Source: RGIG2094 sp045660065
GTDB taxonomy: Bacteria; Bacillota; Clostridia; RGIG6154
Direction: 5' to 3'
NCBI GenBank assembly: GCA_045660065.1
Contig: JAZRDC010000127.1
Span: 1 to 19,713, forward strand
DNA: 19,713 nucleotides
Both the position numbers and the translations under genes were made by a program. The notes under the pieces are model-generated. The model searched no databases, had not been told where the DNA came from, and saw only the letters and a program-made list of their open reading frames with translations. Shown piece after piece: positions 13,507 to 19,713 of this stretch. Position 1 is the stretch's first letter. Every line of letters begins with the position of its first letter.

Positions 13507-14450
13507 AAATCTTCTGCAAAATCAACCTTTTCAACTGTAAATTCTTTTCCCTTCAAGTAATCAAGGGGAGAAGATGTGGTAAAATTAAATTTAATTTTGT
13601 ATGAGTACAGCGCCTGATGTTTATACTTCAGGTGCTGATTTTGTTTGTTTGTGCCATACTTGGTATCACCCGCCAAAGGATGTCCTATGTATGCAAAGTG
13701 CGCTCTTATCTGATGAGTTCTTCCTGTGAGCAAATCAACCTCAACTAATGAAAGTCCGTCTTTTTCCTTTAAAACCCTGTATTTTGTTGAGATTTTTCTT
13801 GCACCCTCCTGGGGTTCGTCAAAAATAAAAGCACGATTTAATTTGCTGTTTTTAATGTGATAAGCATTCATTGTAGCGCTTTTTTTCTCAAGTGAGCCAT
13901 GCACAATACAAAGATATTTTTTTGAAATTTCTCTGTTTTTAATCTTTTCATTTATTGTTCGGAGTGCTGTTGCATTTTTTGCCGCAATTACAATTCCGCC
14001 TGTATTTTTATCAATTCTGTTGCAAAGGGCAGGGGTGAATGAACTTTTATCTTTTGGATTGTATTCACCTTTTAAAAGAAGATATGCCTGAATCTGAGTA
14101 ATAAGATCGTCGTTTTTATCTTCTGTCAAGTCAGAATGAACGCTTATTCCCGGTTTTTTATCAACAAGAAGAATGTTTTTGTCTTCGTATAAAATGCTTA
14201 AAACAGGAACAACAGAGTAAATCGAATGTTTACTCTGTTTGGTTTCCAAAAATTCATCTTTAATATATAGTTCCAGTTCGTCTCCGACGCACAGTCTTGA
14301 AGAAATCTCACAACGCTTTTTGTTGAGTTTGATATCTTTTTTTCTGATGGCTTTATACATCATAGACTGGGGAAGATTAGGGAACATTTTTGTTAAATAC
14401 TTGTCAAGTCTTTGATTAGCGTCATTTTCGCCAATTATAAATTTTTGCAT
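13503..14450 (-). CDS. RluA-family 23S rRNA pseudouridine synthase (RluC/RluD-like)
   Basis: A 315-residue RNA-modifying enzyme that isomerises specific uridines in rRNA (or tRNA). An N-terminal S4 RNA-binding domain covers about 1-60 (QRLDKYLTKMFPNLP, RKKDIKLNKKR). The catalytic domain starts with LYEDKNILLVDKKPGISVH (88-105). It has the catalytic motif NRIDKNTGGIVIAAK (144-158, D147), then KKYLCIVHG (177-185) and TGRTHQIRAHFAYIGHPLAGD (from 242). The S4 domain favours RluC or RluD over RluA, but the target sites cannot be assigned. The ATG is 6 bases after the stop of the G5-3D gene, with no strong ribosome site, so expression probably depends on the upstream gene. It overlaps the TPR gene tail to tail. 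Confidence 0.92.
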   Translation of the reverse strand: MQKFIIGENDANQRLDKYLTKMFPNLPQSMMYKAIRKKDIKLNKKRCEISSRLCVGDELELYIKDEFLETKQSKHSIYSVVPVLSILYEDKNILLVDKKPGISVHSDLTEDKNDDLITQIQAYLLLKGEYNPKDKSSFTPALCNRIDKNTGGIVIAAKNATALRTINEKIKNREISKKYLCIVHGSLEKKSATMNAYHIKNSKLNRAFIFDEPQEGARKISTKYRVLKEKDGLSLVEVDLLTGRTHQIRAHFAYIGHPLAGDTKYGTNKQNQHLKYKHQALYSYKIKFNFTTSSPLDYLKGKEFTVEKVDFAEDF

Positions 14451-14456
14451 AATCTA

Positions 14457-15377
14457 TTAGTCCAGAATATAAATTTTTGCTGTTCTTCTGCCAAATGCCA
14501 TACATTCAGAGCGTGAACTAAAGAAAAGGTCAACTTTGTTACCTTTGATAGCCCCGCCTGTATCACCTGCGATTGCTTCACCATATACCCAACTGCCGTC
14601 AGCAGCCTCGATATAAAGTCTTGTGCCGAGAGGGATAACTCTTGGGTCAACTGCTACAACTCCGTAACGAGCCTGCATTCCTGATGCAGTAATGCCGTAG
14701 CCTCTGTCTCCGGGGCGTTTTCCGCAACTTTCATATGAAAGGTCATAAGCGGTAGCAGATGCAGTAATAACATTTCTGAAAGTAAGTTCTTTTCCGCCTG
14801 AAGTTACAATAGTAGAACCTGTAACGGCAGAACCTGTCTTATTAAAAACAGTAACTACTTTTGTACCCTGTTCAACAATTTTATCAACAGGTTTTTTGTC
14901 AATGATTTCTGAAGTTAAAACTTTTGATGTTTCAACACCATTTTCATATCTTACTGTGTAAGTTGAAGTTTTAACACCGTCATTACCTTCACGGACAACT
15001 TTTGAAGTGCCTTTTTCCATTTCAGAGTTGTAAGTGGTAATAGTGCCTCTGTCAATTACTTCGTTTTCTGTAACAGTTTCAATTTTTACTCTTACAAGTT
15101 CAAATGTAAGTGTGTTTGTTTCATTGTTAAAACTCTGCTTGATGTAGTCATCGCCTGTAAGGGCGTAACCGTTATAATTAAAATAATTTTTGTCAATTTC
15201 TTTATATGGGTCGTTACCTTTGTAGTTTAAGTCTGAAAGTTTTTCGCCGTCTAAAACGCATATTTTCATTTCATCGGCAGGATTTGCCGTATATGCGGAA
15301 ACAAACGGTGCGATGATTGTGATAAGAACCAATGAAACAGCAATTCTTGCAATCATCTTTTTAGATTTAAAAAACAT
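14457..15377 (-). CDS. Secreted G5 and 3D domain cell-wall protein (YabE/YocH-like)
   Basis: A 306-residue exported protein. The N-terminal hydrophobic helix (about 8-28, IARIAVSLVLITIIAPFVSA) is a signal or anchor. Residues about 95-175 form a G5 domain (VKIETVTENEVIDRG, then VVREGNDGVK, TYTVRYENGVE and KPVDKIVEQGTK), thought to bind cell-wall amino sugars. Residues about 205-305 form the 3D domain, named for three Asp: VDPRVIPLG (D244), AGDTGGAIKG (D272) and VDLFF (D283). This is the MltA-type catalytic fold of Rpf/Sps and YocH-like proteins, so peptidoglycan cleavage is likely. Start ATG 15377 has GGAGG 6 bases upstream. An in-frame GTG at 15485 would add a second hydrophobic helix but lies inside the promoter -10 region. 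It is cotranscribed with the RluA-type gene. Confidence 0.9.
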   Translation of the reverse strand: MFFKSKKMIARIAVSLVLITIIAPFVSAYTANPADEMKICVLDGEKLSDLNYKGNDPYKEIDKNYFNYNGYALTGDDYIKQSFNNETNTLTFELVRVKIETVTENEVIDRGTITTYNSEMEKGTSKVVREGNDGVKTSTYTVRYENGVETSKVLTSEIIDKKPVDKIVEQGTKVVTVFNKTGSAVTGSTIVTSGGKELTFRNVITASATAYDLSYESCGKRPGDRGYGITASGMQARYGVVAVDPRVIPLGTRLYIEAADGSWVYGEAIAGDTGGAIKGNKVDLFFSSRSECMAFGRRTAKIYILD

Positions 15378-15475
15378 ACGTACCTCCAAATCGTTTAAGC
15401 AAATACTCGGTATTAAAATGACAAAAATCGCAATTTTGAGCCATTTGCCGCTGCTTTTTACTTTGGACTTGATAG

Positions 15476-15504
15476 ATTGTAACACTTTTTTAACAATTTG
15501 TCAA
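15476..15504 (-). promoter_or_regulatory. Strong promoter of the G5-3D/RluA operon
   Basis: On the minus strand TTGACA (15499-15504), a 17-base spacer and TACAAT (15476-15481). The expected transcript start near 15469 leaves an untranslated leader of about 90 bases before ATG 15377. Only small weak hairpins are visible in it, and no riboswitch was recognised. Confidence 0.78.
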
Positions 15505-15596
15505 GTTTTTTTAATAAAAAATTGGTTTATGTTACGAATTATATACATTTTTTGGGTAAAATATTCATATTTTTTTCGCACTATATGGCTCAAAAC

Positions 15597-15625
15597 TTGA
15601 CTTTTTTATATCAAAATGCTATAAT
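15597..15625 (+). promoter_or_regulatory. Strong promoter of the tsaE-tsaD operon
   Basis: TTGACT (15597-15602), a 17-base spacer and TATAAT (15620-15625) preceded by TGC, giving an extended -10. It lies 34 bases before tsaE. No other comparable promoter was seen between the six tightly packed genes, so it probably drives all of them. Confidence 0.82.
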
Positions 15626-15659
15626 TAAACGAAAATATACTTATTAAAAAGGACAAATT

Positions 15660-16070
15660 ATGGAAAAGTTGTGCAAAAGCGCAGAAGAAACCGTTTCTTT
15701 GGGCTTTGAATTTGGAGAAAAATTAAAAAGCGGAGATGTTGTTTGCCTGATAGGGGATTTAGGTGCAGGGAAAACAACATTTACAAAAGGTATAGCAAAA
15801 GCACTTGGAACAGAGTATGAACCTGTAAGCCCTACCTTTTCCATTGTGCACGACTATGGTGGGAAAATTCCCCTTTACCATTTTGATTTATACAGACTTT
15901 CATCAGAAAATGATTTAATGAGTATAGACTTTGATAATTATCTTTTTTCAGGCGGAGTTTGCGTTATAGAATGGCCTGATATTGCACTTCCTCTGCTTGA
16001 TAAATACTATATGGTAGAAATTAAGTATGAAGGCGAAATGAGAAATGTTACAATAAAGGAGAGTGAATAA
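15660..16070 (+). CDS. tsaE: tRNA threonylcarbamoyladenosine biosynthesis ATPase TsaE
   Basis: A 136-residue P-loop ATPase needed for t6A37 formation on ANN-decoding tRNAs; it acts on the TsaB-TsaD complex in the cytoplasm. The Walker A motif is IGDLGAGKTTFTKGIAKALG (31-50), followed by the family signatures VSPTFSIVHDY (56-66), YHFDLYRL (73-80) and VIEWPD (102-107). Length is normal for TsaE. The ribosome site AAAAAGGA lies 8 bases before the ATG. First gene of the operon, one base ahead of tsaB, its functional partner. Confidence 0.96.
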   Translation: MEKLCKSAEETVSLGFEFGEKLKSGDVVCLIGDLGAGKTTFTKGIAKALGTEYEPVSPTFSIVHDYGGKIPLYHFDLYRLSSENDLMSIDFDNYLFSGGVCVIEWPDIALPLLDKYYMVEIKYEGEMRNVTIKESE

Positions 16071-16071
16071 A

Positions 16072-16743
16072 TTGAAAACACTTGCGCTTGACACAGCAAC
16101 AGCGGCAGCATCGGTTGCAGTTGTAGAAGATGGAAAAATGCTCGGAGTGATGACACTAAATCTTAAAAAACCTCATTCTCAGAAAATTATGGTGGTAATG
16201 AAAGATTTATTAGATCAACTTGAACTTAAAATGAGTGATATCGATTTATTCGCAGCCGCTCACGGACCGGGATCGTTTACAGGTCTTCGTGTAGGAATTG
16301 CCGCAGTAAAAGGGTTTGCAGACTCTATGAACAAACCTGCGGTGGGAGTTTCAACTTTAGAGGCTATGGCTCTTCCTTTTTTGAATTATGGCATTTTGGT
16401 ATGCCCTTTAATAGATGCAAGGCGCGAACAGGCTTATTATGCAGTTTATAAAAAAAGTGCGCAAACTGAAGAAATCTATAAGCCTGATTGTCAGAATATC
16501 AAAAACATTATATGTCAACTTGCAGTTTTAAACAAAAAAGTTTTGTTTACGGGAGACTGCATAAACCAGCACAGAGAGTATATTGTATCTCAACTTGGTG
16601 AAAACGCAATTTTTGCAGATGAACTTTATTGCGTAAACAGTGCTGTTGCAGTTGGTTACATTGCAGAAAAAAATTATTTATATAAAAATGAAAAAGGGAT
16701 AGCTCCTGATTATGTTTTAAAAGCATATACAGGAAACGATTGA
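16072..16743 (+). CDS. tsaB: tRNA threonylcarbamoyladenosine complex protein TsaB
   Basis: A 223-residue member of the ASKHA fold, the non-catalytic partner that dimerises with TsaD and recruits TsaE for t6A synthesis. It begins MKTLALDTATAAASVAVVED, the usual TsaB start, and has the signature AAAHGPGSFTGLRVGIAAVKG (62-81, written here in part: GPGSFTGLR 65-73). The start is TTG 16072, one base after the tsaE stop, because GGAG ends 10 bases before it and the protein then begins where family members do; GTG 16063 is too close to GGAG. The following gene begins 10 bases after its stop. Confidence 0.94.
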   Translation: MKTLALDTATAAASVAVVEDGKMLGVMTLNLKKPHSQKIMVVMKDLLDQLELKMSDIDLFAAAHGPGSFTGLRVGIAAVKGFADSMNKPAVGVSTLEAMALPFLNYGILVCPLIDARREQAYYAVYKKSAQTEEIYKPDCQNIKNIICQLAVLNKKVLFTGDCINQHREYIVSQLGENAIFADELYCVNSAVAVGYIAEKNYLYKNEKGIAPDYVLKAYTGND

Positions 16744-16753
16744 GGTGGATGAT

Positions 16754-17242
16754 ATGGAAAGACGCGATAAAGTAAATTACTACTTGGATATTGCAGAAAC
16801 AGTTTTGGAAAGAGGAACTTGCCTTAGACGTAATTTCGGTGCAATCATTGTAAAAAATGATGAAATTGTTTCAACTGGTTATGTTGGAGCACCAAGAGGC
16901 AGACAAAACTGTATTGATATGGGTGAGTGCATAAGACAAAAACTCAACGTTCCGAGAGGTACAAGATATGAACTTTGCCGCTCTGTTCACGCAGAAGCAA
17001 ACGCAATCATAAGCGCCGCAAGAAGCGAAATGATTGGTGCGGCTTTGTATCTTGTGGGCAAAGAAAAAGAAGACGGAACATTGGTTGAAAATGCAATGCC
17101 ATGTTCAATGTGTAAGCGTATGATAATCAACGCAGGAATTGAAACTGTATACATAAGAGACGACAAAGAAAATTACAGAGTGTATAAAGTAGACAGTTGG
17201 ATTGAAGATGACGATTCTTTAGGTTTAAAGGACAATTATTGA
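16754..17242 (+). CDS. dCMP deaminase-like cytidine/deoxycytidylate deaminase (ComEB-like)
   Basis: A 162-residue zinc deaminase that likely converts dCMP to dUMP for thymidylate synthesis. The zinc and catalytic motif is CRSVHAEANAI (75-85; H79 ligand, E81 proton shuttle), with PCSMCKRMIINAG (116-128; C117, C120). Extra Cys residues C23, C53 and C59 recall the second zinc site of phage and ComEB-type dCMP deaminases. ATG 16754 is preferred because GAGG lies 8 bases upstream; an in-frame GTG at 16745 overlaps that ribosome site. It sits inside the t6A operon with no evident metabolic link. Another blasticidin- or riboflavin-type deaminase is less likely given length and motif spacing. Confidence 0.87.
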   Translation: MERRDKVNYYLDIAETVLERGTCLRRNFGAIIVKNDEIVSTGYVGAPRGRQNCIDMGECIRQKLNVPRGTRYELCRSVHAEANAIISAARSEMIGAALYLVGKEKEDGTLVENAMPCSMCKRMIINAGIETVYIRDDKENYRVYKVDSWIEDDDSLGLKDNY

Positions 17243-17256
17243 GAGGTTTGAAGTAA

Positions 17257-18273
17257 ATGACAACAGAGTTTTTAAAATATGACGATTTAAACAGCGATAG
17301 TATTTTAAAAAAAGCCGCCGATATTATTAATAACGGCGGACTTGTTGCGTTTCCTACAGAAACAGTTTATGGTCTTGGGGCAGATGGATTAAATACAAAT
17401 GCAGTTAAAAAGATTTATGTAGCAAAGGGAAGACCGTCAGACAATCCGCTTATTTTACATATTGCAAAAGAAGAAGATTTAGAAAAACTTGTAACAGAAA
17501 TAACTCCTGTTGCAAAAGAATTAATGGCAAATTTCTGGCCGGGACCAATGACACTTGTGCTTAAGAAAAAAGATGTTGTATCCGATGTAGTGTCAGGCGG
17601 ACTTGATACCGTTGCGGTAAGACTTCCCGAAAGTGAAATTGCAAGAAAATTGATTGAAAAAGCAGGCACACCTGTTGCGGCACCATCAGCCAATTCATCA
17701 GGAAGACCAAGTCCTACAAAGGCAAATCACGTTTTGGAAGATTTAAACGGAAAAATTGATATGATAATCGATGGCGGAAACTGTCAGGTAGGTTTGGAAT
17801 CAACGGTAATTGATGTAACAGGCAATGAGGCGATTATTTTAAGACCGGGCGGAGTTACATTTGAAGATGTTGAAAAACTTGGGATTAAGGTAAGTTACGA
17901 CAGACATCTTATAGATAAAACTTCTGTTGAAAAACCCAAAAGCCCCGGAATGAAATATAAACACTACGCACCTAAAGGAAATCTTGTGGTTTTAGAAGGC
18001 AGTTTTGAAAATATCAAAGAATTTATGAAAAATTATCCCGATTCAGGTGTTCTTACATTTGATGAATACCCAATCGGCAATAAAACAGAGTTTTCTTTGG
18101 GAAGTATTTATAAATCGGAAGAGGGAAGCAGACTTTTGTTTGACTGTCTTCGCAAATTCGATGAACTTAATGTTGAAACAATGTATGCCATAATGCCAAA
18201 ATCAGATGGCATCGGTTTTGCACTTTGCAATCGTTTGCTTAAAGCGGCAGGCGGACAGGTCAGGGAGGTATAA
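17257..18273 (+). CDS. tsaC: L-threonylcarbamoyladenylate synthase, Sua5/YwlC type
   Basis: A 338-residue enzyme that makes threonylcarbamoyl-AMP from threonine, bicarbonate and ATP, the first step of t6A synthesis. The YrdC domain (about 12-200) shows GGLVAFPTETVYGLGADG (27-44), KIYVAKGRPSDNPLILHI (52-69), WPGPMTLVL (94-102), TVAVRLPE (118-125), APSANSSGRPSPT (142-154) and STVIDV (182-187). After the linker with KSPGMKYKHYAPKG (228-241) comes the C-terminal Sua5 domain, so this is the long form, not the short TsaC. AGAGG lies about 10 bases before the ATG. One base separates its stop from rimI. Confidence 0.95.
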   Translation: MTTEFLKYDDLNSDSILKKAADIINNGGLVAFPTETVYGLGADGLNTNAVKKIYVAKGRPSDNPLILHIAKEEDLEKLVTEITPVAKELMANFWPGPMTLVLKKKDVVSDVVSGGLDTVAVRLPESEIARKLIEKAGTPVAAPSANSSGRPSPTKANHVLEDLNGKIDMIIDGGNCQVGLESTVIDVTGNEAIILRPGGVTFEDVEKLGIKVSYDRHLIDKTSVEKPKSPGMKYKHYAPKGNLVVLEGSFENIKEFMKNYPDSGVLTFDEYPIGNKTEFSLGSIYKSEEGSRLLFDCLRKFDELNVETMYAIMPKSDGIGFALCNRLLKAAGGQVREV

Positions 18274-18274
18274 T

Positions 18275-18724
18275 ATGAACTTTGAAATTGTACCAATGAC
18301 AAAAGAGCACGTATCAGGAATAAAAAATGTTGATGATTTGTGCTTTGAATCGCCGTGGTCATTAAAATCCTTTGAAAGCGAACTTGACAACCCAATTGCC
18401 TTTTATTTTGTAGCAATTTCAGAGGGGGAAGTTATAGGATACTGCGGATACTGGTGGACATTTGGTGAAGGGCAGATTACAAATATCGCAGTGCATCCAT
18501 CTTTCAGGCAAAAGGGAATTGCCTCGGCTTTAATGGATAAAATGATTGAGCATTGCATAGATACAGATGTGTATTCAATAACATTGGAAGTAAGAGTCAG
18601 CAATAATGCGGCAATTTCAATGTATGAAAAGTATGGATTTGAAAGAGTTGGATTAAGACCAAAGTATTATAGCGACAAAGAAGATGCGCTATTAATGACA
18701 AAGGAGATAGAACAGGTTGGTTAA
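18275..18724 (+). CDS. rimI: Ribosomal protein S18 alanine N-acetyltransferase RimI
   Basis: A 149-residue GNAT-fold acetyltransferase that acetylates the N-terminal Ala of ribosomal protein S18. The acetyl-CoA site is ITNIAVHPSFRQKGIASALM (68-87, with RQKGIA at 78-83). SLEVR-like ITLEVRVSN (102-110; E105 candidate base) and AISMYEKYGFERVGLRPKYY (113-132) are typical of RimI. ATG 18275 is right because GGGAGG lies 6 bases upstream, inside the tsaC end; the longer frame from 18206 overlaps tsaC deeply and has no matching N-terminus. The tsaB/rimI/tsaD grouping is common in Firmicutes and supports the call. Its end overlaps tsaD by 8 bases. Confidence 0.93.
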   Translation: MNFEIVPMTKEHVSGIKNVDDLCFESPWSLKSFESELDNPIAFYFVAISEGEVIGYCGYWWTFGEGQITNIAVHPSFRQKGIASALMDKMIEHCIDTDVYSITLEVRVSNNAAISMYEKYGFERVGLRPKYYSDKEDALLMTKEIEQVG

Positions 18725-19713
18725 AATACTTGCAATTGAAAGTTCCTGCGATGAAACTGCAGCAGCAGTTGTAGAAGACGGAACAAAAGTATTATCAAAT
18801 ATAATAAATTCTCAGGCAGACCTTCATAAAAAATACGGAGGAGTGGTACCTGAAGTTGCATCACGCCTTCACGCAGAGGTAATTGACGGCGTGGTAAAAG
18901 AAGCATTAGAGGTGGCAAACTGCACAATGGACGATATTGACGCAGTTGCGGTAACTTACGCACCGGGGTTAATCGGTTCACTTTTGGTAGGGCTTTCATA
19001 TGCAAAAGCCTTTGCATATGGTGCAAATAAACCTTTGATTGCGGTGCATCATATTGAGGGTCATATTTGCGCAAATTATTTAAACGGCTTAAAACCGCCA
19101 TTTGTATCTTTGGTTGCATCAGGCGGACACAGTCATATTATATATGTAGAAGATTACAGAAAATATGAAGTTTTAGGAAAAACAAGAGACGATGCGGCAG
19201 GAGAAGCCTTTGATAAAGTGGCTCGTGTTTTAGGACTTGGTTATCCGGGCGGACCTAACATCGATAAAGCCGCAAAAACGGGCAAAAACCGAATTAAAAT
19301 CACAAAGCCTAAATTCCATGAAGAAACTCTTGATTTTTCCTTCAGCGGCATAAAAACGGCTATTATAAACTATTGCCATAATGCACAGCAAAAAGGCGAG
19401 GAAATAAATGTGGGTGATGTGGCAATGAGTTTTCAGGACACAGTTGTTGAAATTTTAACAGACAACACATTTTTGGGAGCAAAACAAGTTGGTGTAAATC
19501 AGGTGTGCTTAGCAGGTGGTGTTGCCTCTAACTCAAAGCTCCGTGAAAGCTTTAAAAACCGTGCACAAAAAGAAAAAATGGAATTTTTCTGCCCTGAACC
19601 AATTTATTGCACAGACAATGCCGCAATGATTGGCGCTGCGGCATACCATTACTATTTAAATAAAGAATTTTCAGATATCGATTTAAACGCTCTTGCCTTT
19701 GTACCTATTGACA
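18717..19713 (+). CDS. tsaD: tRNA N6-adenosine threonylcarbamoyltransferase TsaD, cut by right edge
   Basis: Catalytic subunit that moves the threonylcarbamoyl group to A37 of tRNA. 332 residues are visible and the frame is open at the edge; family members are about 335-345 residues, so only a few should be missing. It begins MVKILAIESSCDETAAAVVE and has YAPGLIGSLLVGLSYAKA (81-98), the metal motif HIEGH (H112, H116), ASGGHSH (134-140), FSFSGIKTA, CLAGGVASNSKLR and TDNAAMIG. The start is TTG 18717, with AAGGAG 10 bases upstream; no ATG or GTG lies near the expected N-terminus. It overlaps the rimI end by 8 bases, implying coupled translation. Confidence 0.95.
   Translation, partial: MVKILAIESSCDETAAAVVEDGTKVLSNIINSQADLHKKYGGVVPEVASRLHAEVIDGVVKEALEVANCTMDDIDAVAVTYAPGLIGSLLVGLSYAKAFAYGANKPLIAVHHIEGHICANYLNGLKPPFVSLVASGGHSHIIYVEDYRKYEVLGKTRDDAAGEAFDKVARVLGLGYPGGPNIDKAAKTGKNRIKITKPKFHEETLDFSFSGIKTAIINYCHNAQQKGEEINVGDVAMSFQDTVVEILTDNTFLGAKQVGVNQVCLAGGVASNSKLRESFKNRAQKEKMEFFCPEPIYCTDNAAMIGAAAYHYYLNKEFSDIDLNALAFVPID

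Noticed and set aside
15367..15444. 25-codon minus-strand upstream frame (MAQNCDFCHFNTEYLL...) overlapping the start of the G5-3D gene
   Set aside because: It could couple translation, but no ribosome site precedes its ATG and the composition is unremarkable.
15378..15480. Possible c-di-AMP (ydaO-type) riboswitch upstream of the 3D-domain gene
   Set aside because: Such riboswitches often control wall hydrolases, but none of the conserved GC-rich core segments is present; only two weak AT hairpins of 5 pairs.
18721..19119. 132-codon minus-strand open frame inside tsaD
   Set aside because: Leu/Gln/Pro-rich translation antisense to an unmistakable tsaD; no start signal.
1..19713. CRISPR arrays, tRNA/rRNA genes, IS elements, toxin-antitoxin or phage-defence genes
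   Set aside because: No spaced direct repeats, cloverleaf sequence, transposase or defence-type motif was found on either strand.

Overview
The window is AT-rich, with strong Shine-Dalgarno sites, TTG starts after good ribosome sites, sigma-A-type promoters and U-tract hairpin terminators. It contains a PdaA-type spore-cortex deacetylase and two tiny Gly/Cys-tailed membrane peptides. Together these point to an endospore-forming low-GC Gram-positive of class Clostridia. Two carbohydrate-active genes would suit a gut or other glycan-rich habitat (inference). No IS element, CRISPR array, tRNA, rRNA or phage gene was found, and no gene-free stretch exceeds 300 bases.

Left part (1-8364). Minus strand: the N-terminal two thirds of a PutP-type sodium/proline symporter, running off the left edge, and a TetR-family regulator. 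Plus strand: pdaA, divergent from tetR and ending at a perfect hairpin terminator. Next to that terminator is an 86-base branched inverted-repeat element. Then come a GH42-like glycosidase (minus) and a divergent AraC-family regulator (plus) whose promoters share the same -35 bases. After these are an EF-G-like GTPase (minus, TTG start) and a two-gene operon of 37- and 46-residue membrane peptides (minus).

Middle (8493-13506). A plus-strand run, probably one operon: AEC-family transporter, nicotinamidase-like amidase, DUF4091/GH123-like glycosidase, UgtP/MGDG-synthase-like glycosyltransferase and a TPR protein. Its last gene meets an RluA-type pseudouridine synthase tail to tail with a 4-base overlap and no visible terminator. 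The synthase follows a secreted G5-3D cell-wall protein (minus).

Right part (15597-19713). A strong promoter drives a tightly packed plus-strand operon: tsaE, tsaB, a dCMP-deaminase-like gene, tsaC (Sua5), rimI and tsaD, the last cut by the right edge a few residues before its expected end. It holds the whole bacterial set for the t6A tRNA modification (TsaB, C, D, E) plus a ribosomal-protein acetyltransferase.

Most of the window is housekeeping or ordinary accessory sequence. I do not see a convincing undescribed multi-gene system. The best leads are the paired tiny Cys/Gly membrane peptides, the structured element at 2721-2806, the back-to-back promoter architectures, the EF-G paralogue with altered GTPase motifs, and the mixed five-gene operon with the GH123-like enzyme.
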